Assembly (NCBI GenBank): GCA_026545225.1
Contig: CM048853.1
Coordinates: 19,975,255-20,039,254, forward strand
Source of the DNA: Cornus controversa
Taxonomy: Eukaryota; Streptophyta; Magnoliopsida; Cornales; Cornaceae
Direction of reading: 5' to 3'
Length of the DNA stretch: 64,000 nucleotides
The notes under the pieces are model-generated. The model was not told where the DNA came from. It made no database searches and was given only the letters and a program-made list of their open reading frames with translations. Below, piece after piece: positions 37,901-49,900 of this stretch (its first letter is position 1; the number at the start of each line of letters is the position of its first letter). The position numbers and the translations under genes are program-made.

Positions 37901-40900
37901 TTTTACCCCAAAATGCCTCATACTATTTGAAGAGAACATATTACATATAAGCACATCCCCTTTTCCACACCCAGGCGATGTGGGATTGAGCACCCTGTTA
38001 GTGTGCTAGCTCAGCCTAGTGTCTGTCTTTGCACCCGCCCACTCACACTCGTCCACAAGGGTTACTACAATCCACCCCCCTACGAGGCCCAACGTCCTCG
38101 TCAGCACACTTCCGGCTGGGTTCAGGCTCTGATACCAACTGTAATACCCTGCTCCAACACATGGTATGATATTGTCCGCTTTGGGCCTGAGCTCGCTCGG
38201 TTTTGTTCTTGGGTTTTACCCCAAAAGGCCTCATACCATTTGAAGAGAGCACACCACATATATAGCACATCCTCTTTCCACACCCAGGTGATGTGGGATT
38301 GAGCACCCTGTAGCCTGCCAGTGTGGTAGCTTGCCCAGTGTCTCGCACCCGCCCACATCACACCCTCCCACAAGGGTCACCACAATCCACCCCCCTAGGA
38401 GGCCCGACGTCCCCGTCGGCACACTTCCAGCTGGGTCAGGCTCTGATACCATTTGTAACAGCCCGCTCCACCACATGGTATGATATTGTCCGCTTTGGGC
38501 CCTAGCCCGCACGGGTTTTGCTCTTGGGTTTTACCCCAAAAGGCTTTATACCATTTGAAGAGAACATACTACATATAAGCACATTCCTTTTTCCACACCC
38601 AGGCGATGTGGGATTGAGCACCTTGTACCCTGTCAGTGTGCTAGCTTAGCCCAGTGTCTGTCTTCGCACCCGCCCACTCACACCCGTCTACAAGGGTTAC
38701 TACAATCCACCCCCCTACGAGGCCCGACGTTCTCGTCGGCACACTTCCGGCTGGGTTCAGGCTCTGATACCAATTGTAATATCCCGCTCCAACACATGGT
38801 ATGACATTGTCCGCTTTGGGCCTGAGCCCGCATGGTTTTGCTCTTGGATTTTACCCCAAAAGGCCTCATACCATTGAAGAGAACATAGTACATATAAGAA
38901 CATCCCCTTTTCTACACCCAGGCGATGTGGGATTGAGCACCCTGTACCCTGTCAGTGTGGTAGGTCAGCCCAGTGTCTATCGTCGCACCCGCCCACTCAC
39001 ACCCGTCCACAAGGGTTACTACAATCCACCCCCCTACGAGGCCCGACGTCCTCGTCGGCACACTTCCGGTTGGGTTCAGGCTCTGATACCAACTGTAATA
39101 TCCCGCTCCAACATATAGTATGACATTGTCCGCTTTGGGCCTGAGTCCGCACGGTTTTGCTCTTGGATTTTACCCCAAAAGGCCTCATACCATTTGAAGA
39201 GAACATACTACATATAAACACATCCCCTTTTCTACACCCAGGCGATGTGGGATTGAGCACCCTGTACCCTGTCAGTGTGGTAGGTCAGCACAGTGTCTAT
39301 CTTCGCACCCGCCCACTCACACCAGTCCACAAGGGTTACTATAATCCACCCCCCTACGAGGGCAAGCGTCGCTGTTACAGTTGGTACCAGAGCCGGAAGT
39401 GTGCCGACGAGGACGTCGAGCCTCGTAGGGGGGTGGATTGTAGTAACCCTTGTGGACGGGTGAGTGGGCGGGTGCGAAGATAGACACTGGGCTGAGCTAC
39501 TGCACTGATAGGGTACAGGGTGCTCAATCCCACATCGCCTGGGTGTGGAAAAGGGGATGTGCTTATATGTAATATGTTCTCTTCAAATGGTATGAGGCCT
39601 TTTGGGGTAAAATCCAAGAGCAAAACCGTGCGGGCTTAGGTCCAAAGCGGATAATGTCATACCATGTGTTGGAGCGGGATATTACAGTTGGTATCAGAGC
39701 CTGAACCCTGCAGGAAGTGTGCTGACAAGGACGTCAGGCCTCGTAGGGGGGTGGATTGTAGTAACCCTTATGGACTGGTGTGAGTGGGCGGGTGCGAAGA
39801 CAGACACTGGGCTGAGCTATCACACTAACAAGGTACAGGTGCTCAATCCCACATCGCCTGGGTGTGGAAAAGGGGATGTGCTTATTGTCAAAATAAGTCA
39901 GAATCTGTTTGAATGGCCGAATCAATTAGCCTTTGAGTGATCTCTTTATTATATAGGACCTTTAGAAGAGAGCTATACATAGAAAGAAACTAATTGCCGA
40001 GTGATTCTAGCAGTCTAGCATTATATGAAAACAATTTATTCTGGCAATATGCTAACTGTACAAGCCTACGTAAATTAAGTAAATGTGAAATAAGGAAAGA
40101 AGAATAAAAGGAAAGAAGATTAATTTATGGACAGCAGAGCTGTCCATTGATAGCCCCCCTCAAATTGATGTGAGTTGATCAATCATCATCAATTTGCTAC
40201 TTAAGAAACAATGTCGATGGCGAGTAAGAGCTTCAGTGAAGATATCAGCAATTTGTAGTTCAGTGGAAACATGTGGAAGAGTGATAACACGAGCTTCAAA
40301 TGCTTCACGAATAGTGTGACAGTCGACTTCAATATGCTTTGTGCGCTCATGTTAGACAGGATTAGCCGTGATCTGAATAGCACTCGTATTATCTGCATGT
40401 AGAGGTATAGGATCAGTCTTAGAAAAATCTAACTCAGCAAGCAAACCTCGAAGCCAAATAATTTCAGAACAAGCAAGAGACATCGCTCGGTACTCAGATT
40501 CTGTAGATGACTTGGAGACTCTGTCTTGCTTCTTACTCTTCCAGGAGATCAATGTATCACCTAAGAACACACACCAACCAGTGATGGAGTGACGTGTATC
40601 AGCACAACCGACCCAATCAGTATCGCTATAAGCAGTAAGTCGAGGAGAATTGCTTACAGGAAAGAATAAGCCACAGGCAGAAGTGCCCTGAACATAGCGG
40701 ATGATCCTACGGACAGCAGCCAAATGAAGATGACGAGGGGTCTGAAGAAACTGGCTGACTTGCTGAACTGCAAAAGAAATGTTTGGTCTAGTAATGGTGA
40801 GGTAGACAAGCTACCCACCAACTTCCGGTATAAACTGGGATCAGCAAGTAAATCACCCTCCTCTTTGCGAAGCTTGACATTCAATTCCATGGGAGTATCA

Positions 40901-43900
40901 ATAGATGTAGCCTCCTCTAGGCCAGCTGTAGCCACCAGGTCACTAGCATACTTATGTTGAGTGAGGGAAATATCAGATGGACTACGATGGACCTCAAGAC
41001 CGAGAAAATATGTGAGAGATCCAAGATCTTTCATGTGAAAGGACTCAGATAGATGAGTCTTGAGCTGACCAAGTAAAATAGAATTGGAACCAGTAATCAC
41101 AATATCATCAACATAAACCAAAAGAACAACAATACCCATGTCTGATTTTCGAAGAAACAAGGAAGTGTCATACTTGCTCTGCTTGAATGAGAAGTGTAAT
41201 AAAGTAGTTCAAAATTTATCAAATCAGGCCCTCGGAGTTTGTTTGAGACCATAAAGGGAGCGACGAAGCTTACACACATGTGAGGTCGGAGAGGGAAACA
41301 ATCCCGGGGGTGGCTTCATATAAATACACTTTTTAAGATCCCCATGAAGAAAAGCATTCTTGACATCCATCTGATGTAGTGGCCAATCGTTGGAAGCAAC
41401 AAGAGCTAGAATCGTACGAACAGTGGTCATTTTAGCCAAAGGAGCAAATGTCTCTTCATAATTGACACCATATTCCTGATTATTTCCAAGTGCAACAAGC
41501 CGAGCTTTATAACGATCCAAACTTCCATCAGATCGAACCTTGACAGAGTAAACCTATTTGCAACCCGGGGGAACTATAATGGAAGGACAAGGTGCAATGT
41601 CCCAGGTGTGATTGGCCTCTAGAGCAGCAATTTCTTCCTGCATAGCTTGTCGCCAACAATCATGCTTCACAGCATGTGAGTAGCATGTGGGAATATCAAA
41701 ATTGGACAATGTAGCAGTAAGAGAGGAAATAGTGTGGCCAGAAGAAAAACCATACCGATCCGGAGGTACAAACACTCGAGAAAAGCAATGTACCTGGGAC
41801 TCTGGAGGTGCTGCAACTGACTGGTTCTGGAGCATGGTAGGATCAGATATCGGTGGAGCCACCGGAAGAGATTGTGGGCGGGAACGTCTCGTATACACAA
41901 TACCTGGTTTAAAGCGAGAGCTGACTTGATGAAGATCTGAGAATTGCTGTTCAAAGGAGGGGAGGACCACAGTAGAAGAAGAGGGCACAGAGGACACAGG
42001 AAAGAAATGTTGATTTTCAAAGAAAATAACATTCCTAGGAATGAGTGTACGATGTAAAGTAGGATCATAGCAAACAAATCCCTTTTGACACATATTATAT
42101 CCTAAGAATGCACATTTAACAGATTGAGCAGATAATTTATGTCGCTCATGAGGAGGTAAATGGACAAAACATACACAACCAAAGATACGGAGATTATCAT
42201 AACTAAGTTGTTTAGCAAACAAGCAAAAATAAGGAGACTCCATGTGTAAGACTTGGGAAGGTAAACGATTAATCAAGGGAGTAGCAGTTTTTAAAGCCTT
42301 GACCCAGAACATGGATGGAACAAAGGATTCTAACAAGAGAGTACGTACCACATCAAGAAGATATCGATTTTTGCGTTCAGCTACTCCATTCTGTTGGGGA
42401 GTAGCAGTACATGAACGTTGATGAATAATACCTTTAGAAGCCAAGAATGCCTGAAACTCAGTAGACAAATATTCACCACCAGAATCTGTACGTAATGTCT
42501 TAATAGTCGCAGAAAATTGATTCTCAACATACGCTAAAAACTCAGTGAAAGTACAAAAAATCTCAGATTTAGAACGAAGAAAATAAACCCAAGTGAATCT
42601 GTTATGATCATCAATGAAAGTCACAAAGTATCTAAATTTTTCATGTGAACTAACCGGGGAAGGTTCCCAAACATCACTATGGATAAGATCAAAACAGTGA
42701 GAAGCTCTACTAGCATGCAAAGGAAAGGGAAGAATTTTGCTTTTACCAAGTTTACAAGAATTACACTCAAGATTACCAAGAAAACCAGAGTGCAATACAT
42801 GAGATAAGATCTGAGTATTGGGATGGCCTAAACGACGATGCCACACCATACTCAGATCAGGAACATTATTACAAGCAAAAGACTGAATAGAAGAAACTGG
42901 AAAAAGTGTTGGAGCAGGTAAAAATAGTGGAAACAAGCACCCCACTTTAGGTCCCTTCGATCGGCTCCCCCGTTACCTGGTCCTGCACAGCACAACCATC
43001 ACCAGAAAAATTAACAGCACAATTGTTATCAACTAATTGACCAACAGAGATAAGACTCGTGGAAAGCTGAGGAGCAAGAAACACATCAGTAAATTTAGAA
43101 GAGGCATCTCCTACAGCAGCTATGGGCAAGGAACTGCCATTGGCAGTCTGAATGGCAGATTGACCAGGATAAGGCCGAACATGACACAGAGCGGTGGGAG
43201 TATTCGTCATGTGATTAGAAGCTCCCTAGTCTACGTACCAAAGTTTAGTAGAATAATTACCTTGAAACCCCATTGCAGATAATGCCGAAATTAGCATTTG
43301 TTGCACCATTTCTGGTGTGCAGTAATTTGGTGCAGGAGGTGCAAGATCAGAGGAAGCACCTGAGGAAAAGCCATGTGCGACAGAAGTCGCTACGGGAGGA
43401 ACAATAATAGAAGTCTGAAATGCTTGGGCCTGACGATTCTGGGGACGGAGACGACATTCTTTGATAATGTGACCCTTCTTCTTGCAATAAGAACAATATT
43501 TCTTAGGACAATTAGTAGCAATATGCCCATATTCCTTGCAGCAGAAACATTACAAATGTTTAGAAGGCATAGGTGATCCTCGGCCTTGGGCAACATAAGC
43601 CACAGGTGCCAGGCCCGAACTGCCATGAGATTGCTCCAGAATAGCTTGAGTACTAAGACGTTGTTCTTCGCGAAGTAACGCACCAAAACAAATATCAAGA
43701 GAAGGAATAGGAGATCGGTTCAGTAGAGAGGAGCGAACAGATTCATATTTCGGACGTAATTTCATAAGAAATTGATCACGCCGGCTCGTCTCATGAAGAG
43801 TCTGGATAGTCGAAAGAGCACCAGCAGGAACATTTACTGTAACCAAATCAGTATATTCGTGCCAAAGAGTCAGAATGGCCGAGTAGTAGTCTTGGATAGA

Positions 43901-46900
43901 AAGACTACCATGTTGAAACATGGCAATTGCATGTTCCAACTGAAAGCGACGAGCATCATTAGCTTGATGATAAACCTGCTTCAAGTAATTCCACATGGAT
44001 TGAGCGGAGCAATGAGGCCGCAAGTTGGTAACAATATGTGGCTCCACTGAACCAAGAAGCCAAGACATAATCCGAGCATCAAGGACAGCCCATGAGGGAG
44101 AAGCTCTGAGATCTTTGGATTTGTCAGTAGCGGATTGTGGAGCGACATCCGTGCCATCAATATAACGCCAAAGATCTTTTCCTTTGAGGAAAAGTTCAAA
44201 CTGAAAAGCCCAAGTAGAGTAGTTTGTACCCGTAAACTTGACACACAGGTGCAGAGTCTATCACAAAGAAACTAATTCACCAGAAGGATGCAACTGTCGA
44301 GAGAAAAACAGAAACTGTCGAGAAACTATGGAGACCAGAAACAGACGCGTCGAGAGGCTCACCAGAAAAGAACTCCGGCCGAGTCCTGAACAGAGGTTGA
44401 GAAAAAATACTCAAACCAGGAATAATCCAGAAGATGCCAACACCAGAACACCAAGATGAGAAAAAAAATCACGCGGGTGACAACCAAACCGAGAGGAAAA
44501 AAATTCAACTTGGCTCTGATACCATGTCAAAATAAGTAAGAATCTGTTTGAATGGCCGAATCAATTAGCCTTTGAGTGATCTCTTTATTATATAGGACCT
44601 TTACAAGAAAGCTATACATGGAAAGAAACTAATTGCCGAGTGATTCTAGCAGTCTAGCTTTATATGGAAACAATATATTCTTGCAATATGCTAACTCTAC
44701 AAGCCTACGTAAATTAAGTAAATGTGAAATAAGGAAAGAAGAATAAAAGGAAAGAAGATTAATTTATGGACAGCAGAGCTGTCCATTGACAGTTATATGT
44801 AGTATGTTCTCTTCAAATGGTATGAGGCCTTTTGGGGTAAAAACCCAAGAGCAAAATCGTACGGGCTTAGGCCCAAAGCGGACAATATCATACCATGTGT
44901 TGGAACAGGGTATTACATGAAAAGTGGACTGTTTTAGATTAAATGGGGAGCATGGCTTTAGAGATGTCGAAAGGGTTCATTTTCAAAAACTGATTTAAAG
45001 ACGGTTAAAAGATCATTTGAGTATACTAAACATGTTTTGAAATTGAATTAAAATGCTCATATGGTGGGGAAAGTTACAAAAACGGGTTATGAGTCAACAT
45101 GGTTTGGGTAAAAACAAGTAAATAGGGCCTGTTTTGGCAAAATTCTGGGATTTTGGACATGGAAAAGGGTTTAAATGATTCTGAATAGACCTAACGGTGA
45201 TAGCCAAGTGTCATTTGCAATGGCGGTAATGGTTTAAGTAAAAATTTAGGCATTATGATGGTCTAGAAAGTGGTTCAAGGAAACAAGAATGCAAAAATGG
45301 GGGGGGGGGGGGGGTTGTTTTGTTTGATTTTTTCGAAACGGTTTTAAAGGGGCTTATTCAGGTCCTTAAGGATATTGAAAATGCCGAGAAACCAAATTAA
45401 GGTGTCAACTTGAAGTAGGAAAGAAGGGTTGAAGAAAACTCGACATTATAACACCTTAGGTGGGTTCAAAAATGGAGGGCAGAAAGGAAAATTTTCAAAT
45501 TTGGTTTTAGGACACTTAATTTTAACCTATTTGGATGTCTAAAATGCTTAGAAAACAACTTTTGGTGTTTGCTTGAAAAATGAAAGAAATGCTTTGTTAG
45601 AGAGCTTGATATATGTTGTTGGGCCGATTCCTTGAGAGCTTAAGCGTTTAGAGTAGTTGGTAGTTATGTGGTATCCAAGCTAAAAGATCTCAAGTTCAAA
45701 CTTTTTTGTCTATCAGATAATTATAATGAATACACGCGTTGGACCAAAATTTAACCACATAAAGGTAGGATTACACCAAATATATGTATAAGAATACAAA
45801 GATTAGAGTTCGTATTATATGTGGAGAGACTTGTGATTTTCCTATAAAAGTAGATTTACACTAGGGATCAGTATCAAGCCCATATCTATTCACAATAATT
45901 TTCAATGAAATAGAAAAAGACGTATAAGGGGATATTCCGTGGTGCATGTTGTTTGCCGATGATATAGTGCTATTGTTTTCTACTAAGGAAGCCTTGGTAA
46001 TAAAATTAGAAGTATAGAGAAGAATATATTAGAGGTTGTTAGAGAGCTGAAAGCTTCGATTTGGCTTCAACTTGCTTTGATACCAAGTTAAAGATGGTGA
46101 GATTGAGTTTTAGGGCCAGTTCGTGAAGAAGAAGAGGAGATGAAGAACCAGAGTGAATAAATGTGGAAATAGAAAACTGAGAGTGATCTGTTTCTACACC
46201 ATTGTTCCAATATATATATAAAAGCAAGATTACAAAAATACCCTTAAACACTAAGAACATTAAAACTCTCTAACAGAGGCAAAAGGGTTAAAAATTTATT
46301 AAGACTAAAAAAAATATATGCAACTTAAATCTAATAAAGTCTCAGAAATTAAAATATAACAGTAACAATCTAGGACTAAAGGATTACTCAAAATAACATT
46401 TTTGATGTTTTTGATCAATACTACAAAATGATAGAGAGATTTATGATGATGTAATTAGTAGGATCGGAACATGCTAGAAAATGGAGGCAGACTAATGGTG
46501 CTTTATGTGATAAAAGAATACCAAATAAGTTTAAAATAAAATTTTACCGGATGAGCCGACAAGCTGATTTTGGTGCTGGGTGTTAAAAAAGGAATAAGAT
46601 CTACTCATTCCTGTAATTAAAATGAGAATGCTGAGATGGATGATAGGAGTGAGTAGAAATGATAGAGTTAATAATCAAATGTGTGAGGGAGAAATTCGGA
46701 GCAACGACTATTTCTTTTTAAATAAGAGAATGTAGACTTAGGTGTTATGTACATATACAATGTAAACCCATATATGCATCAGTTTCAAAAGGAATATTAA
46801 AGGTAAGAGACAAAGAGGCCAACCGAAACAGGCATGGGATGAAGTAATTAGAAATAATTTTAAAAACTATTAAATACAATTGGAGAAATGGCTTCTAAAT

Positions 46901-49900
46901 TTGTAATAGACGAGAATTAAAAAAGAGAATTCTCCTTACCAAAAAAGAAAAAAAAAAGAGAATTCTTGTTGCCGATCCTATTAAATGGGCTAAAGGCAAG
47001 GATGATGATGATGTGTTACATAAATTGTGATTTACTATTTATTCACGATAGTCTTTTTCTTTAGTTGATCTTTAGCAACTAGTTGTTTTACCTTCATCAT
47101 TTACTCACATTGCATTGAAAAATCTTCTCTCAGTTTGCCCACAAAATTCCAGCCTCTTTATTTAGTCCAGATTTCCTGAATCTTATCTTTTCCCTTGGGA
47201 TAGGAATGCAACTTGGAACAATTAAAGCCTTATTTATATCATCTTCCTGCTTTTAGTGTTTATATTTTACTTGTAAATGATTTATTTCACTAAACCTGAC
47301 TATTTTACTACAATTTGGTTTCAAAATATCTGGAAAATGCAGGAAACTTTGCACATGCACCATAAATCACATGATAACTCATGTGAAGCTCTTGAGGCTG
47401 CTTGTTCTGGATGTAATGCAAAAGAAATAGAGCAGGATATTGAAGGACGAGAACCTATTTCTAAAGAAAGCCTTTTCAAGAACTGGCCCTTAATGTCATC
47501 TATCATAGTTTATTGTGTTTTCTCACTTCATGACATGGCTTATACAGAGGTAGGTTCCATAGGCAAGCTTTTGGTTTCTGAAATATGGTTTGATCTGCAT
47601 ATAGTGTTATCAGATATCTTCCATTCTTATATTTTGGTTTACTACTTTACATGACCAGATCACTATAACCTATGATTTCCCCTTTGTGATTTAGCATTTT
47701 GTTGCATGCTCAAAAAATAACTCCCTCCGGGACAATAGCTCATTTGTAATTATAATATGATAAAAGAAATTTTCTTTGTAACTACAGCAAGGCAAAGGCA
47801 ACAGGGTTAGTTACACTCATAAACAACTGAAGTGGAGGATGTGCTTCTTTAATATTGGAGGAAAGCATTATAAATAACTCCTAGTTGATCCTCCAACAAC
47901 AATGTATGGCACAAACCGATCAGATATTAATAGCAATTTATGCTATGAAACTATGAAGTAGTTATCTTGTAGGATATTATTTAAAAAAAAAACTTAAGTG
48001 TTGGCTAGGAAATGAGTTTGTTGAACTAAACTTTCTTAGTTTGATAGATTTCTAGTGATTGAAAATTTCATGGCTGTAGTAACCAATTCTTGTTACGCCT
48101 TGACCAATACATTGGATATGGCCACACCACAACCATTATCGTAATCTGATTGGATCTTTTTACTTGGAACCATACTTAAGGAAAAGAGGCAACTTTTCAC
48201 TTCCCCTCTACCCTAAAGTGAAGTCTTTTAGGTTTTGAAAAATAAGCTACAAAATTAAAGATGTAAACATCCATGGAAATGAATTACCTACTATATCGGA
48301 CTTAACATTTATACTTCTTTCACTGTTTCCGGAGAGCCAAGATAAAAGCAATTGCAATTACTATGCAATTTGTTAGAACAAAGGAACCACAGGAACATGG
48401 AGACCGAGTTGTAGTGACCCTTGTGGGCGGGTGCAACAAGAGACATTGGGCTGAGCTACCACACTGGCAGGCTACAGGGTGCTCAATCCGACATCGCCTG
48501 GGTGTGGAGAAGAGGATGTGCTTATATGTAGTGTGTTCTCTCCAAATGGTATGAGGCCTTTTGGGGTAAAACTCAATAGCAAAACCGTGCGGGCTTGGGC
48601 CCAAAGTGGACAATATCATACCATTAGGTAGAGCGGGATATTACAGTTGGTATCAGAGACTGAACCCAGCCGGAAGTGTGCTGACGAGGACGTCGGGCCT
48701 CGTAGGGGGGTGGATTGTAGTGACACTTGTGGGCGGGTGTGATGTGGGCGGGTGCAAGAAGAGACACTGGGTTGAGCTACCACACTGGCAGGCTACAAGG
48801 TGCTCAATCCCACATCACCTGGGAGTGGAGAAGGGGAAGTGCTTATATGTAGTGTGTTCTCTCCAAATGGTATGAGACCTTTTGGGGTAAAACCCAATAG
48901 CAAAACCCTGTGGGCTTGGGTCCAAAGCGGACAACATCATACCATCAGTTGGAGCGGGGTATTACACCAGTGAAGGCCAACAAAGCAATCACACACAAAC
49001 ACAAGATATAATGTGGTTCGGCCAAAACCGGCCTACATCCACGGATGAGAAGAGATTCCACTATGATTCCGTAGAAATATTACAATACTAGAATTCCAAC
49101 ACCGTCTACATGTCTTTTCACCATGTACCACCCACGAGCTTGTCTCTTTGCTATTAGTGTCACCAGTGTTTTTCCTACTCTACTAATCCATAAACTATCT
49201 CTACCCACAACTCCTTCATGAGACTGCATCTCTCTCAATCTCATAAGTCTCAACCCAAAACTTAGGTATCTATTTATAGAGTTCCAAACCCAATTTCTTG
49301 TTCCATAATGATTACAATTCTTTGAAGCCCAAGAATTATCTTACAAGAAATTTCCTAACAAAATAGAACCCTAAAATAGAAACCTAATTACACTAGGAAT
49401 TTGAGAGAAAATTCCCAACAATCTCCACCTTGACTCAAATTCCATCAAGTCAATTACTGCTTCCCATAGCATTGATTTGGGCAATTCATTGCAGCATCAA
49501 TCTTGCACACAAACCAAATCTCCCTTTAGGGACTTCCACCCACGGATAGTTCCTGCAACCCAGTTTGATTTAAGGACTTCACCTAAGGAGCCAGTTCCTC
49601 GTTACTCTTCGGTTGAATGCCAAGATGTCACGATCCTCCTGCAAAACTCTAATTGTCCACATTGTATATTGCTCGATCAGTCAAACCTATAAGGCTCCAC
49701 CTTAACTACTTGAGTTCTATGCTATGAAACCCATCACAATTTTCTGACCATCGTGATCAAACAAGTCGATTGATTGACTCCACCTACAACTAAAACTCAT
49801 TGCAACATCTATTGAGACTCCTTGTGTTTTTTGATCTCCTTCACCTTCAGCTCTGATACTAATTTGTTGCAATAAAGAAACCATTGGAACATGGAGACCC

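Larger units (their letters stand above)
39886..44791 (-). mobile_element. Ty1/copia retrotransposon, 4.9 kb, nested in a TRIM-A LTR
   Basis: 3' LTR 39886-40152 and 5' LTR 44525-44791, both 267 bp, differing at about 10 sites (3.7%). The primer site (gctctgatacca, reverse strand) is at 44513-44524; the polypurine tract (gcccccctcaaattg, reverse strand) follows 40152. Flanking pentamers cttat and gttat differ by one base from a perfect TSD. gag, protease, integrase, RT and RNase H are all present in order, but several stops and frameshifts break the polyprotein. This lineage has two CCHC knuckles. Confidence 0.93.
37827..44917. mobile_element. TRIM-A array with seven LTRs, head-to-head, TSD intact, Copia nested inside
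   Basis: Reverse-oriented LTRs: 37827-38069, 38140-38384, 38454-38704, 38775-39023, 39094-39343, joined by interiors of about 70 bp. At about 39361-39372 orientation switches. Forward interior 39373-39438, LTR 39439-39686, interior 39687-39756 (primer site tggtatcagagc), then LTR7 39757-39885, which is interrupted by a Copia and resumes at 44797-44917. The pentamer tgaaa at 37822-37826 and 44918-44922 is a perfect TSD for the complete complex. Both outer borders are the same LTR terminus (tgtaatacccYgc, the U5 end). Open frames in this region (38003-39925) are spurious. Confidence 0.9.
24040..47342 (+). other. ZIFL intron 9 (23.3 kb)
   Basis: Donor gtatgt, acceptor aaaatgcag. In order it holds: an A-run plus (TA)n (24197-24226), a young Copia (24760-30067), a gypsy remnant with inverted ends (30328-32390), an L1 LINE (32390-34164), a decayed Copia (34165-37120), a TRIM-A array (37827-44917) with a Copia nested in it (39886-44791), and an RTE LINE (45720-47020). 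37121-37826 and 44923-45720 hold no recognised element, apart from a run of 16 G at 45299-45314. Confidence 0.85.
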
